Source of the DNA: Acidianus sp. HS-5
Lineage (GTDB): Archaea; Thermoproteota; Thermoprotei_A; Sulfolobales; Sulfolobaceae
NCBI RefSeq assembly: GCF_021655615.1
Contig: NZ_AP025245.1
Coordinates: 1,054,001-1,118,000, forward strand
Reading direction: 5' to 3'
DNA: 64,000 nt
Shown here: positions 1 through 10,106 of the stretch, piece by piece
Position numbering within the stretch: position 1 is the stretch's first letter
Layout: each line of letters opens with the position of its first letter
Translations under genes and position numbers: made by a program
Notes under the pieces: model-generated
What the model saw: only the letters and a program-made list of their open reading frames with translations
Told to the model about the DNA's origin: nothing
The model's database searches: none

Positions 1-97
1 ATAGGCTTACATACGTTGATTAGAACTGCGTATTATAATCAATCTCGTGGTAAGATAATTACTGGATTTGTACGACTTACGTTGAGGGTTAATTGCC

Positions 98-286
98 ATG
101 TCCCTTCTTAGTTTATTTTATACAATTTTTCCCATAATATTTATCATAGTTATAATTATCCTTGTAGCACTGGGTAAAATTCAGCCTAACTTAAAAATAG
201 GTATACCTATATTAATAGTTGGCGTAGCACTTATAGCATTTGGCATAGTAATTGCAAACCCTGCCCTCTATATTATAGGTTTTTAA
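98..286 (+). CDS. Small two-helix membrane protein, unknown function
   Basis: A 62-residue protein that is almost entirely hydrophobic: one membrane segment at about residues 5-25, a short polar hinge containing KIQPNLK, and a second segment at about 34-60. There is no signal peptide cleavage site or catalytic motif. It lies 50 nt before an ABC transporter pair on the same strand, so it may be an accessory subunit, but nothing in the sequence proves that. Small membrane proteins of this kind are common in Sulfolobales and mostly uncharacterised. The 97 nt before it are open in one frame up to a stop at 109-111, but I cannot support a gene there. Confidence 0.55.
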   Translation: MSLLSLFYTIFPIIFIIVIIILVALGKIQPNLKIGIPILIVGVALIAFGIVIANPALYIIGF

Positions 287-336
287 TTTTCGTAATTTCC
301 TTATTCTTTATGCCAAGGAGACACAGGTGGTAATAA

Positions 337-1137
337 ATGCTAGGTCTTTACGACGTTAGTTCCGGCTACGGTAAAAAGGTTGTTCTTCAGGATGTTTCAT
401 TCGAGATTAAGGAAAACGGAGTTTACATTGTTTTAGGGAGGAACGGGGCAGGTAAGACTACTCTTCTAAGGACTATTGCAGGTATCCTAAAACCTATGAA
501 AGGAAAAATCATGAAGGAAGGGTCTTTTGCTTATCTCTCTCATTCCTTGGCATTACCTAATGAGATGAGAGTAAAGGAGGCTTTAGAATTCTTTTCCAGC
601 ATCCTGGGTGGGGACGTAAATAATGTGATTGAGAAATTTGACTTAAAGGGCTTACTGGATAAGAGAATTGCAGATTTATCTCAAGGGCAGAAGAAGAGGG
701 TTTCAATTGCCAAGATCTTCTTAAAGAACTACGACATTTACCTCTTCGACGAACCTACAGAGAACTTGGATCCTATTACTGCATCAAAGATAAGGGAAGA
801 GATCGTATCGCTATCAAAATCAAAGATTGTAATTTACACTTCCCATAACCTTTATGAGGCTAGGGATATTGGGAAATACGTCATTGTAATAGACGAAGGG
901 AAGTTAAAGTTCTTCAAGCCAATAAGCGAAATTAGGCTTAAGGAGTATAAAATAGGAATAAGGGCTTCACAGGACCTTTCTAGGATATTAAATGGGGAAT
1001 ACCAAGGTGAGTATTTTGTTATTACAGTAGATGATCCTTCAAAGGTTAACCAAATAGTGCAGGAGTTGATAAGTAAGAATATACAAATTTATGAGATTAA
1101 AGAGATGAAGAACCCTCTGGAGGATTTGTTGAAATGA
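337..1137 (+). CDS. ABC transporter ATP-binding protein
   Basis: A 266-residue nucleotide-binding subunit. Walker A is GRNGAGKT (residues 34-41), the signature is LSQGQ, Walker B runs into FDEPTENLD, and the switch histidine is in YTSHN. All ATPase motifs are intact. The last 60 residues form a small extra domain after the ATPase core, as in exporters of the CcmA/NatA type. Its stop overlaps the start of the membrane subunit by 4 nt (ATGA), so the two are translationally coupled and should form one exporter. Substrate unknown. Confidence 0.93.
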   Translation: MLGLYDVSSGYGKKVVLQDVSFEIKENGVYIVLGRNGAGKTTLLRTIAGILKPMKGKIMKEGSFAYLSHSLALPNEMRVKEALEFFSSILGGDVNNVIEKFDLKGLLDKRIADLSQGQKKRVSIAKIFLKNYDIYLFDEPTENLDPITASKIREEIVSLSKSKIVIYTSHNLYEARDIGKYVIVIDEGKLKFFKPISEIRLKEYKIGIRASQDLSRILNGEYQGEYFVITVDDPSKVNQIVQELISKNIQIYEIKEMKNPLEDLLK

Positions 1138-1787
1138 TCTACACTATTTTCATAAAAAGGATGATTACCAGAAGTAGGGCAATAACAATTTACTTTTTAG
1201 CATTGGCAGTAAGCCTTTTGTTGCTAGACATATATTACATATCACAAATAAAAATAATAACTCCTATAGCACTCTCAGGTTTTCTAACATCTCCTGCATT
1301 ATTCGGCATTATGTTCTCCTCTTTAGCAGTGGGATTATTTACAGACGATAGACAGAACGGACTTCTAGAGTTTTTCGTTGCAGAGGGGTTTTCATCAGAG
1401 AAGATTTTCTACATCTATACATCGTCTTATCTGTTAATCTCAGTGCCCATAGATGCAATAATATCTGGAATTTTAGGGATTTTTATACATAATTTATTGT
1501 ATTTTGTAATATTATTGGTTAATAGTCTAGGAATATCTTGGATTGTTGTACCAATTTCGATGTATTTTGCTTACCTACAGAGAGTTACTGGCAGTTCTAG
1601 ATCGCCATTAGGAACGTACATCGGTGTAGGGCTATTATTTGTCCTCATATATTTATCATCAATAATAACTTCAGAAACTGAATTAGAGGATATATTGGTA
1701 TACTTTGGAACAGCTCTCCTAGTAATAGCTGCATTACTAACTATCTTAATAGGCAAGAATTTCAGTTCAGAAAAGATAATATCTTAG
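1134..1787 (+). CDS. ABC-2 type membrane permease subunit
   Basis: A 217-residue protein with about six hydrophobic segments and a cytoplasmic-looking loop FTDDRQNGLLEFF after the second segment. That loop resembles the coupling region of ABC-2 exporters, where a similar acidic/basic stretch precedes a Leu-Glu-Phe motif. It overlaps the upstream ATPase gene by 4 nt. At about 24 kDa it is a half-size permease and would have to dimerise. Function by context: the membrane half of a heteromeric exporter; cargo unknown. Confidence 0.8.
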   Translation: MIYTIFIKRMITRSRAITIYFLALAVSLLLLDIYYISQIKIITPIALSGFLTSPALFGIMFSSLAVGLFTDDRQNGLLEFFVAEGFSSEKIFYIYTSSYLLISVPIDAIISGILGIFIHNLLYFVILLVNSLGISWIVVPISMYFAYLQRVTGSSRSPLGTYIGVGLLFVLIYLSSIITSETELEDILVYFGTALLVIAALLTILIGKNFSSEKIIS

Positions 1788-1943
1788 CCAATTGTTGTGT
1801 AGTCATAATATGTTGTCCTTGTAAAAGTTATGCGTTTCTCCACTTTTTGAATGCCCTTTAGCATTCTGTCGATTTTACCTTTTGATGATAACTTGAGCTA
1901 ATATAAAGGACATAAAAATGGTACGACAATTAAAAAACCAACA

Positions 1944-2721
1944 CTAAATAGTTTCTATGAGCTGTGTTCTAGTAACTTTAAAGTACTGTGTAAAGTAATA
2001 ACCAGCCATAACTCTTTCAACCTCTAACTTATTGACCTCATCATTCACATAGCCTCCAAGCTCTACTTTTGCAATACCTTTCCAGATCTCTCCCAGGACT
2101 GTATCATCTCTAACTCTACTGACTAGCTCATAAACATCGCTTTCTCCGTCTCCTCTACTTACAAACCTCCTTATATTAAGGAGTGGACCGAAATTCTTGA
2201 CCGGAATACTATCTACTTTTTCTTGCAGTTCTACCTCAAGCCTAAACATTATCCCTCCTCCTCTTACTACGTAACCTCCTACTTTTAGCCCTTGTTCAAG
2301 TTTATTATACTTTTGGTAATAATGGGTGAAGTTTAGTCATAGAAATCTTAGCTAACTTCTTAGGAAATCCGTCTAACCAACCTCTTACCAATGCCCAGTC
2401 CTTATCTACCCACATGAATACGTAGTAGAGGTAGTCCTTATCCTTATACCTTACCTTTAAGCCTATTGCGCCTTCCATATATTGTACTAAATCAGGATCT
2501 AGGTACATGTAATTCCAGTTGCTCTCAGATGTTGAAATGAACTCGGCTGTGTAAATCCACCCATCCCCATCAGTTGAGAGGAATTGAGGAATTAGTTGTA
2601 GTGCAGAATTCTTTGTAAACTTAACGTGTGCTGCTATATATGTAACTCCATAATACCATGGTGGGGGGAAGACTATTTGCGATTCGCCTCCCCTAGTTAT
2701 AGGTAACGAAAAATCCCTCAT
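1944..2721 (-). pseudogene. Acetoacetate decarboxylase-like gene, frameshifted
   Basis: Two minus-strand pieces together make one acetoacetate decarboxylase (ADC) family protein of about 258 residues. The N-terminal piece (2721 to a stop at 2305-2307, 138 aa) has the family start SLPITRGGE, PPPWYYGVTYIA and the segment GFPKKLAKI, in which the second lysine of the PKK (about 121-122) matches the Schiff-base lysine of ADC. The next frame continues with HYYQKYNKLEQGLKVGGYV and runs through to the stop at 1944. The switch falls at about 2316-2326 and needs one base skipped. The catalytic lysine lies in the first piece, but the C-terminal half of the barrel is lost in frame. The cause may be a true mutation or a sequence error; there is no long homopolymer there. 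Confidence 0.8.
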
Positions 2722-2818
2722 AGGTCACTTTAGGAGATATGGAAAATAAAGCTCTAATTAAATTTGTTCAAAAAGAATAACTTTATCCGTACGTTATAGC
2801 CCTATATGTACTTCATAG

Positions 2819-2838
2819 TTTTTCTGAATCCAGAAAAA
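2819..2838 (-). terminator. Hairpin after the CBS gene
   Basis: A perfect 8-bp stem (TTTTTCTG / CAGAAAAA) with a 4-nt loop, sitting in the 164-nt gap between the CBS gene and the ADC-like gene, both minus strand. It could end transcription of the CBS gene or structure the ADC leader. Archaeal terminators are mainly T-runs, so the hairpin role is inferred. Confidence 0.3.
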
Positions 2839-2885
2839 GAGTAACTAAGATTAAGGATAATAACTCTTATACAGAAAATTTTTGC

Positions 2886-3278
2886 TCAATAAGTCATTGT
2901 CTCTGCTAGCATAAGCGATAGGGCTTTAATCAACTCTTTAATAGACACTACACCGACGCATTTTCCATCTTTTTCGATTATCAAATGCCTTATATTATTT
3001 TTCATCATTATCTCGTAAGCGTCATAAATACTCTTCTCGTAGTCCACCTTAATAATATCCTTACTCGCTATATTTATGGCAGGCTGTGTATAATCTAGCC
3101 CTTTACTTACAGCCCTTACAATATCCTTCTCTGTGATAATGCCTATAATTTTGTCCTCTCCTTTTAATAACACAGAGCTTACTGAGTTTATCTCCATAGC
3201 GTAAGCTACTTCCTTTATGCTGGCCTCATGAGGAAGAACTGCAAACTCTTTTCCACTTATTAATTGACCTACGTTCAT
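2886..3278 (-). CDS. Tandem CBS-domain protein
   Basis: A 130-residue protein made of two CBS motifs (about residues 1-58 and 68-128) with the usual ending of each motif: GIITEKDIVRAV and GVVSIKELIKAL. A CBS pair (Bateman module) binds adenosyl nucleotides such as AMP, ATP or SAM and usually regulates a partner. There is no attached effector domain. It lies just downstream of fixX on the same strand with a 47-nt gap, so it could be read with the electron-transfer operon. Its ligand is unknown. Confidence 0.9.
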   Translation of the reverse strand: MNVGQLISGKEFAVLPHEASIKEVAYAMEINSVSSVLLKGEDKIIGIITEKDIVRAVSKGLDYTQPAINIASKDIIKVDYEKSIYDAYEIMMKNNIRHLIIEKDGKCVGVVSIKELIKALSLMLAETMTY

Positions 3279-3325
3279 AACAAAAATATTGAAATATAAA
3301 ATATTAAATTTTACTTCGAAAAAAG

Positions 3326-3607
3326 CTAACCATATCTTAAAGCAATTCCAAGTCCATATCTAGGATACTTCCAAATAATATTATTAAATGGACATACTAT
3401 CTTACATGCGCCGCATTCTACGCAGTTCTCATAAGATACAACTAATTTACCATTTATAAAGGAGTAAACATTTGCCGGACAAACGCCAACACAAGGACTA
3501 CCGTATTTCTCATTGCACTCTCTGCAAGCGTCTTGATCTTTAATTAAAAGATGAGGTTGTTCATCTCTCTTGTACCTTAAAGTATAGAGTTTCTCCTCGA
3601 TCCTCAT
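3326..3607 (-). CDS. fixX: Ferredoxin-like protein FixX
   Basis: A 93-residue iron-sulfur protein. Residues C62, C65, C68 and C72 form a CxxCxxCxxxCP 4Fe-4S site. An N-terminal set (C28, C31, C39, C43-P) has a 7-residue spacing and could hold a second cluster. FixX proteins pass electrons between ETF-quinone oxidoreductase and the membrane quinone pool. I chose the ATG at 3607 rather than upstream codons because it overlaps the fixC stop as ATGA, is preceded by a GGGGGTGAT-like ribosome site, and gives the family start MRIEEKL. Confidence 0.92.
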   Translation of the reverse strand: MRIEEKLYTLRYKRDEQPHLLIKDQDACRECNEKYGSPCVGVCPANVYSFINGKLVVSYENCVECGACKIVCPFNNIIWKYPRYGLGIALRYG

Positions 3608-4761
3608 TCTATCACCCCCAACCCTAAGGTTAAATGCTTTAAGAGAGTCCATGTATTTGATTTATAATATTTTAATCTTGATAAATCACCGCTACTCCAG
3701 CCTTCAAATAGATCAACGATTAAGTTAACGTAAAACTTTAGATTCTCTTCCTTGAGCAAATCCTTAACTAATGTCCTAGATCTCACTATTCTTGAAATTT
3801 CGTCCATTTGAAGTAGAGCTCTCTCGTATTTTTCACATTGACCTAGATTCTCAACAGCTAAGTAACCTGAGGAAACTGCAGGACCTATTCCGTTGAACGT
3901 TAGCGGATCTACTAAACCTATAGCATCTCCCGTTACGAAGACTTTACCTTCACATGCTCTAAACTCTGGAAAACCCCCCTCAGGAATTATCTTTGCAGAG
4001 TACTCCCTAAGTGAGGATCCCTTAATTATCTCAGCTAGACTGTTCCTATAGTAGTCCAAAACTTCATAAGGCTTTAAGGCATTTAGATTACTTATAGGAA
4101 TTCCGACACCCAGGGCTACTGAATCCTTATAAGTGTACAGGAATCCTGCATAAGGAACGGGATTATCGCTAATTACACGCCAAGCTTCTCCCTCGTCTTC
4201 ATGAAGGCCAAATCTCTTGTTAATCTCGTCCCTTGTCATGCTATACACTTCCTTAACACCTAAAACTGTCTCCTCCGGTTTTAACTCCCTTCTTAGCCCC
4301 AGGCTCATGGAGAGCAGAGCATTAGCACCTTCGCTCAAAATTACATAATCGGCTTCAATTCCTCCTCTCTCTGTGATCACTTTACTTCCTTCGATTCCGG
4401 TAACAGTCGTCTTAGTAACAAGTAACGAGCCCGCTTGTTCTGCCTTTTGTGCTAACCATTTATCAAACTTTAATCTTGATACAGTATATAGCTTCTCTCT
4501 CGGACTTATCTTAATCTCTACAGAATTAGTCCTACTGCTGAACATCAATTTAACGTTCTTAACTATCTTTTCAAAGGGTAAGCCGCTAATGTCTACGAAG
4601 TGCGAAATATCGGATTCCCTTATCATAGCTCCTGAAACATTTTTAGAACCTGGCTCTGGTCCTCTTTCAATCAGTATAGTCTTATACCCTTTCTTTGCCG
4701 AATTTATTGCAGCAACGCTTCCAGAAGGGCCAGATCCTACAACTACTACGTCAAACTTCAC
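3604..4761 (-). CDS. fixC: FixC, ETF-quinone oxidoreductase-type flavoprotein
   Basis: A 385-residue FAD protein. The dinucleotide fold is at the N-terminus (VVVGSGPSGS, residues 6-15), followed by the ISGAM-like segment NVSGAMI, and the second FAD motif VFVTGDAIGLVDPL is near residue 275. It should take electrons from the fused ETF and, with FixX, deliver them to quinone (caldariellaquinone type in this group). It starts with GTG, which overlaps the etf stop as GTGA. Length and motifs match the FixC family, which lacks the iron-sulfur domain of mitochondrial ETF-QO because FixX supplies it. Confidence 0.93.
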   Translation of the reverse strand: MKFDVVVVGSGPSGSVAAINSAKKGYKTILIERGPEPGSKNVSGAMIRESDISHFVDISGLPFEKIVKNVKLMFSSRTNSVEIKISPREKLYTVSRLKFDKWLAQKAEQAGSLLVTKTTVTGIEGSKVITERGGIEADYVILSEGANALLSMSLGLRRELKPEETVLGVKEVYSMTRDEINKRFGLHEDEGEAWRVISDNPVPYAGFLYTYKDSVALGVGIPISNLNALKPYEVLDYYRNSLAEIIKGSSLREYSAKIIPEGGFPEFRACEGKVFVTGDAIGLVDPLTFNGIGPAVSSGYLAVENLGQCEKYERALLQMDEISRIVRSRTLVKDLLKEENLKFYVNLIVDLFEGWSSGDLSRLKYYKSNTWTLLKHLTLGLGVIE

Positions 4762-6566
4762 TCCATAGCACCTCTGTCCTTTATAATCTTAATTAAGTCT
4801 GGAACTATTTCGAAAATATCTCCTACAACACCGTAATCACAGTTCTTGAATATTTGTGCCTCTGGATCAATGTTAATAGCTATAACTTTCCTAGCACCAG
4901 AAATGCCTACTAAGTGTTGGACAGCACCGGCTATTCCCAAAGCGATATAGAGTTTGGGCCTAATCGTAGTGCCAGTCTGGCCTATTTGCCTATCTTTCGG
5001 GTACCAACCCATGTCTGCCAAAGGTTTACTAACACCTACAACTCCGTGGAGGAGATCAGCTAATTCTTCAGCCATTTTTATGTTTTCCGGTGATTTTATT
5101 CCTCTACCTACGCCAATTACTACTTCAGCCTCGGTCAGAACATTGCGTTTGCCAAGTCTTGTACGAGACTTCACGTTATACCAGCTGCTATTAATATCAA
5201 CTTTTTCCACTACAACCTCATCTCCTCCCTTCAACTTAATAGGATAGAATACTCCTCCTCTTACTGTAACCATTATCGGTCTGCTATTGGGACAAATTAT
5301 AGTGCTCATTTCCTTTCCTCCGAAGTCCGGCCTTATTGATAATAATCCTACTTTTTCGTCAACTTCGAAAGCTACACAGTCTGCTATTAAGCCTGTGTTT
5401 ACTTCAATTGCAGTAGTAGAAGCTAATTCCCTTGAAATTCTTGTTCCTGGGAATAAGAAGACCTCAGGCTTATATTTCTGAACTATAGTAGAAACTGCCT
5501 TAGTATATGCATCATTAATATAGTAGTCAAGACTAGGAATTTTAGCATGATAAACTTTGTCAAAGCCGAATTCAAAAGCTTGTGTTATTATCTCCTCTAC
5601 TTCATCTCCTACTATAACACCTGCTAATTTAGTACCCGTAGAATCTGCAATCTTCCTCCCTTCAGAGGCTATCTCCCAAGACACTCTGTTGACATCATTG
5701 CCGTAATGATCTATGTAAACCCATACCTCTCCCTTAGCCTTATATTTGAGACTAGGTCTAGTATACTCTAACTTTATCTCGCTTGCTTCTTTCAATGATT
5801 TTACTATCTTGTCGTAAACCCACTCCGACGCATCTTTTCCTTTATATATTTCAGCGTTTCGTGTCTTAGGAGGAGGGCTTACTTTAATAACCCTAGTAGG
5901 TGAGCCCGCTAAACCTATCTTGTTCGGCTCTGTACCTATATCTTCCTTGCTTAATTTCGTTATTTTGGCATACTTGGCCTTGATTAAATCTTCTATACTT
6001 GGCTGTCTCGGTTTGTTTATAGTTTCGAGAACTGTAAAGACTGCTGGAGTAGGTACTTCTATCTCCTCTTGTATATCTTCGGTAATCCTCACAACTACAC
6101 TTCTCTCGTCAGAAATATCCTTTACTTCACTTACGTAACCCACTGCAGGAATTCCCAACCACTTAGCTGTTTGAGGGCCTACTTGCTCTGTCTCGCCATC
6201 TACTGCCCTCCTGCCGAACAAGTAAACGTCTGCCCTTCCTATTTTCTCTATAGCCTTATACAGAGTATATGAAGTAGCCCAAGTATCTGCTCCTGCCATA
6301 GCTCTATCAGTTATTAGATAAGCCTCATCTGCTCCCATTGCAATCGCATCTCTTAATGAGCTTTCCGCTTGTGGAGGACCCATAGTAATTACAATTACTA
6401 TGCCACCGTACCTCTCTTTTAATCTAACACCCTCCTCTATCGCGTGTAAATCTGGTGGGTTTATTACTGCAGGGACTCCTTCCCTAACGAGGTTGTTCGT
6501 AATCGGGTCTATTCTTAAATCATCAGCGTCAGGAACTTGTTTTATAGAAACTATAATTCTGCGCAT
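4758..6566 (-). CDS. Fused electron transfer flavoprotein (beta+alpha)
   Basis: A 602-residue fusion of two ETF subunits. Residues 1 to about 250 are the beta (FixA) part, with IKQVPDADD at the start and the GETEQVGPQ segment of the family. About 285-602 are the alpha (FixB) part, ending with the FAD site GQTGTTIRPKLYIALG and INIDPEA. A fused ETF is known from Sulfolobales. It collects electrons from acyl-CoA or other flavin dehydrogenases and passes them to FixC/FixX, encoded directly downstream with 4-nt overlaps. No dehydrogenase gene is adjacent, so the donors act in trans. A TATA-like element precedes the gene. Confidence 0.95.
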   Translation of the reverse strand: MRRIIVSIKQVPDADDLRIDPITNNLVREGVPAVINPPDLHAIEEGVRLKERYGGIVIVITMGPPQAESSLRDAIAMGADEAYLITDRAMAGADTWATSYTLYKAIEKIGRADVYLFGRRAVDGETEQVGPQTAKWLGIPAVGYVSEVKDISDERSVVVRITEDIQEEIEVPTPAVFTVLETINKPRQPSIEDLIKAKYAKITKLSKEDIGTEPNKIGLAGSPTRVIKVSPPPKTRNAEIYKGKDASEWVYDKIVKSLKEASEIKLEYTRPSLKYKAKGEVWVYIDHYGNDVNRVSWEIASEGRKIADSTGTKLAGVIVGDEVEEIITQAFEFGFDKVYHAKIPSLDYYINDAYTKAVSTIVQKYKPEVFLFPGTRISRELASTTAIEVNTGLIADCVAFEVDEKVGLLSIRPDFGGKEMSTIICPNSRPIMVTVRGGVFYPIKLKGGDEVVVEKVDINSSWYNVKSRTRLGKRNVLTEAEVVIGVGRGIKSPENIKMAEELADLLHGVVGVSKPLADMGWYPKDRQIGQTGTTIRPKLYIALGIAGAVQHLVGISGARKVIAINIDPEAQIFKNCDYGVVGDIFEIVPDLIKIIKDRGAME

Positions 6567-6590
6567 TTATGTTTATAATCTTTATTTTTG

Positions 6591-6598
6591 TATTTAAA
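6591..6598 (-). promoter_or_regulatory. TATA box of the fixBA-C-X operon
   Basis: TTTAAATA on the minus strand, 25-32 nt before the ATG at 6566. This spacing fits a leaderless archaeal transcript starting at or next to the start codon. Confidence 0.45.
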
Positions 6599-6727
6599 TC
6601 TATACTGGATGAATCTAAAGATTAATTGAAACTTTAAAACAAGATTGCCTAGTGAGACTTTCTTTGATCTTGAAACTTTTAATCATTACGAAATAAATTT
6701 TTAATACATTAAATTTGATAGATAATT

Positions 6728-7481
6728 ATGCAAGAACAGTTTTTAGAAGTAGAAGGGTTAAAAAGTTTCCTTATTACTAACAATCAAGATCTAGGTGTAA
6801 TAGTAGTCCACGAAATCTGGGGGCTTAATGATAATATAATTGATATCTCTAGGAGAATAGCAAATGAAGGATATTCTGTATTTGCTCCACACCTTTACAC
6901 TAAGTATGAGCTTCTAACCCCTGAAAATATTCAAGAAGTGATGCTAAAAGTTTGGTCTATTCCTCCAGAAAAGAGGAACGACCCTAACGCATATTTACAA
7001 CTGCAAATTGATGAAAAGGACAAAAGGATCTTGGAACTTCTTGTTATTAATCGTGAAAAACTTGAGAGTGAGATGATTAACGGATTAATAAGGTCTTACG
7101 ACTATCTGGTCAGGCAAGGATTTAAGAAGATTGTTGGCATGGGTTTCTGTATGGGCGGTGGTTTGGCTTTTCAACTAGCCACTGAAGTGCCACTTGATGG
7201 CGTAATAGTATTCTATGGGAGGAACCCTAAACCTATAGAAACAGTGAATAAAATTAAAGGACCTATTCTAGGCCTATATGCAGGAGAAGATCCTCCAATA
7301 GTCTCTGGTCTCCCAGAGCTTATTTCGACAATAATTAAATACAAAAAAAGACATAGAGATCAAAATTTATCCTAATGCATATCACGCCTTCTTTAATGAC
7401 AGAGGAAGATCATATAATAAGGGAGCTGCTGAAGACGCATGGGAGAGAGTTAAAAACTTTCTCAAGAAGGTGAGAAAATGA
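6728..7481 (+). pseudogene. Dienelactone hydrolase family, frameshifted near the C-terminus
   Basis: An alpha/beta hydrolase with the dienelactone hydrolase layout: E29 in VHEIWG, nucleophile C141 in GFCMGGG, and D188 in YAGEDPP. The first frame stops at 7375 after 215 residues. The missing end is encoded in the next frame: KIYPNAYHAFFNDRGR, with the expected catalytic histidine, up to the TGA at 7479-7481. The switch lies in a run of seven A (7343-7349); six A would restore a protein of about 250 residues. A -1 ribosomal slip meets a stop at once, so only a +1 slip or a shortened run rescues it. It lies at the head of the aromatic cluster. It could be a homopolymer sequencing error. Confidence 0.85.
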
Positions 7482-7576
7482 CTGAGGTTGATCCTTGCTT
7501 TCTAGCGTGGGTTCACCTCCTTGAGAAGCTTGAGAAAGATAAAGAAAAGAAGGAGAAAGACAGCAATAATAAGTGA
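7478..7576 (+). CDS. Small charged protein coupled to the hydrolase gene
   Basis: A 32-residue reading frame whose ATG overlaps the TGA of the hydrolase reading frame as ATGA, the usual coupling signature in this genome. It starts MTEVDPCFLAWVHLLEKL and then becomes a Lys/Glu/Asp-rich amphipathic tail. No family recognised. The coupling and the codon-like composition argue that it is made, but it is short enough to be chance. Confidence 0.45.
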   Translation: MTEVDPCFLAWVHLLEKLEKDKEKKEKDSNNK

Positions 7577-7603
7577 TTTTTCTTTAACAAGTTTTATTGC
7601 GAA

Positions 7604-7610
7604 TTAAAAT
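7604..7610 (+). promoter_or_regulatory. TATA-like element of the dioxygenase gene
   Basis: TTAAAAT, 25-31 nt before the ATG at 7635, which suits a leaderless start for the dioxygenase-hydroxylase transcript. Confidence 0.35.
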
Positions 7611-7634
7611 TTCGTTTAATAAGATACTAAACAT

Positions 7635-10039
<2,405 letters not shown>

Positions 10040-10106
10040 AAAATATCTTATTTTATTTAATAGGTTTAATAATGCGTTTTTTAATCTATTTCCTATTAAC
10101 TATTTG

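Noticed and set aside
1..97. Open frame from the left edge to a stop at 109-111
   Set aside because: About 36 residues with no recognisable feature and no start visible; too little evidence for a partial gene.
1790..1931. 9-bp inverted repeat AATTGTTGT / ACGACAATT around the spacer after the ABC permease
   Set aside because: One G-U pair, no flanking repeats; could be chance. Only the shared 10-mer GTGTAGTCAT with the element at 12537 is worth noting.
7343..7349. Programmed -1 ribosomal frameshift in the hydrolase A7 run
   Set aside because: A -1 slip reads into a TAG almost at once; only +1 or a shortened A run would restore the protein.
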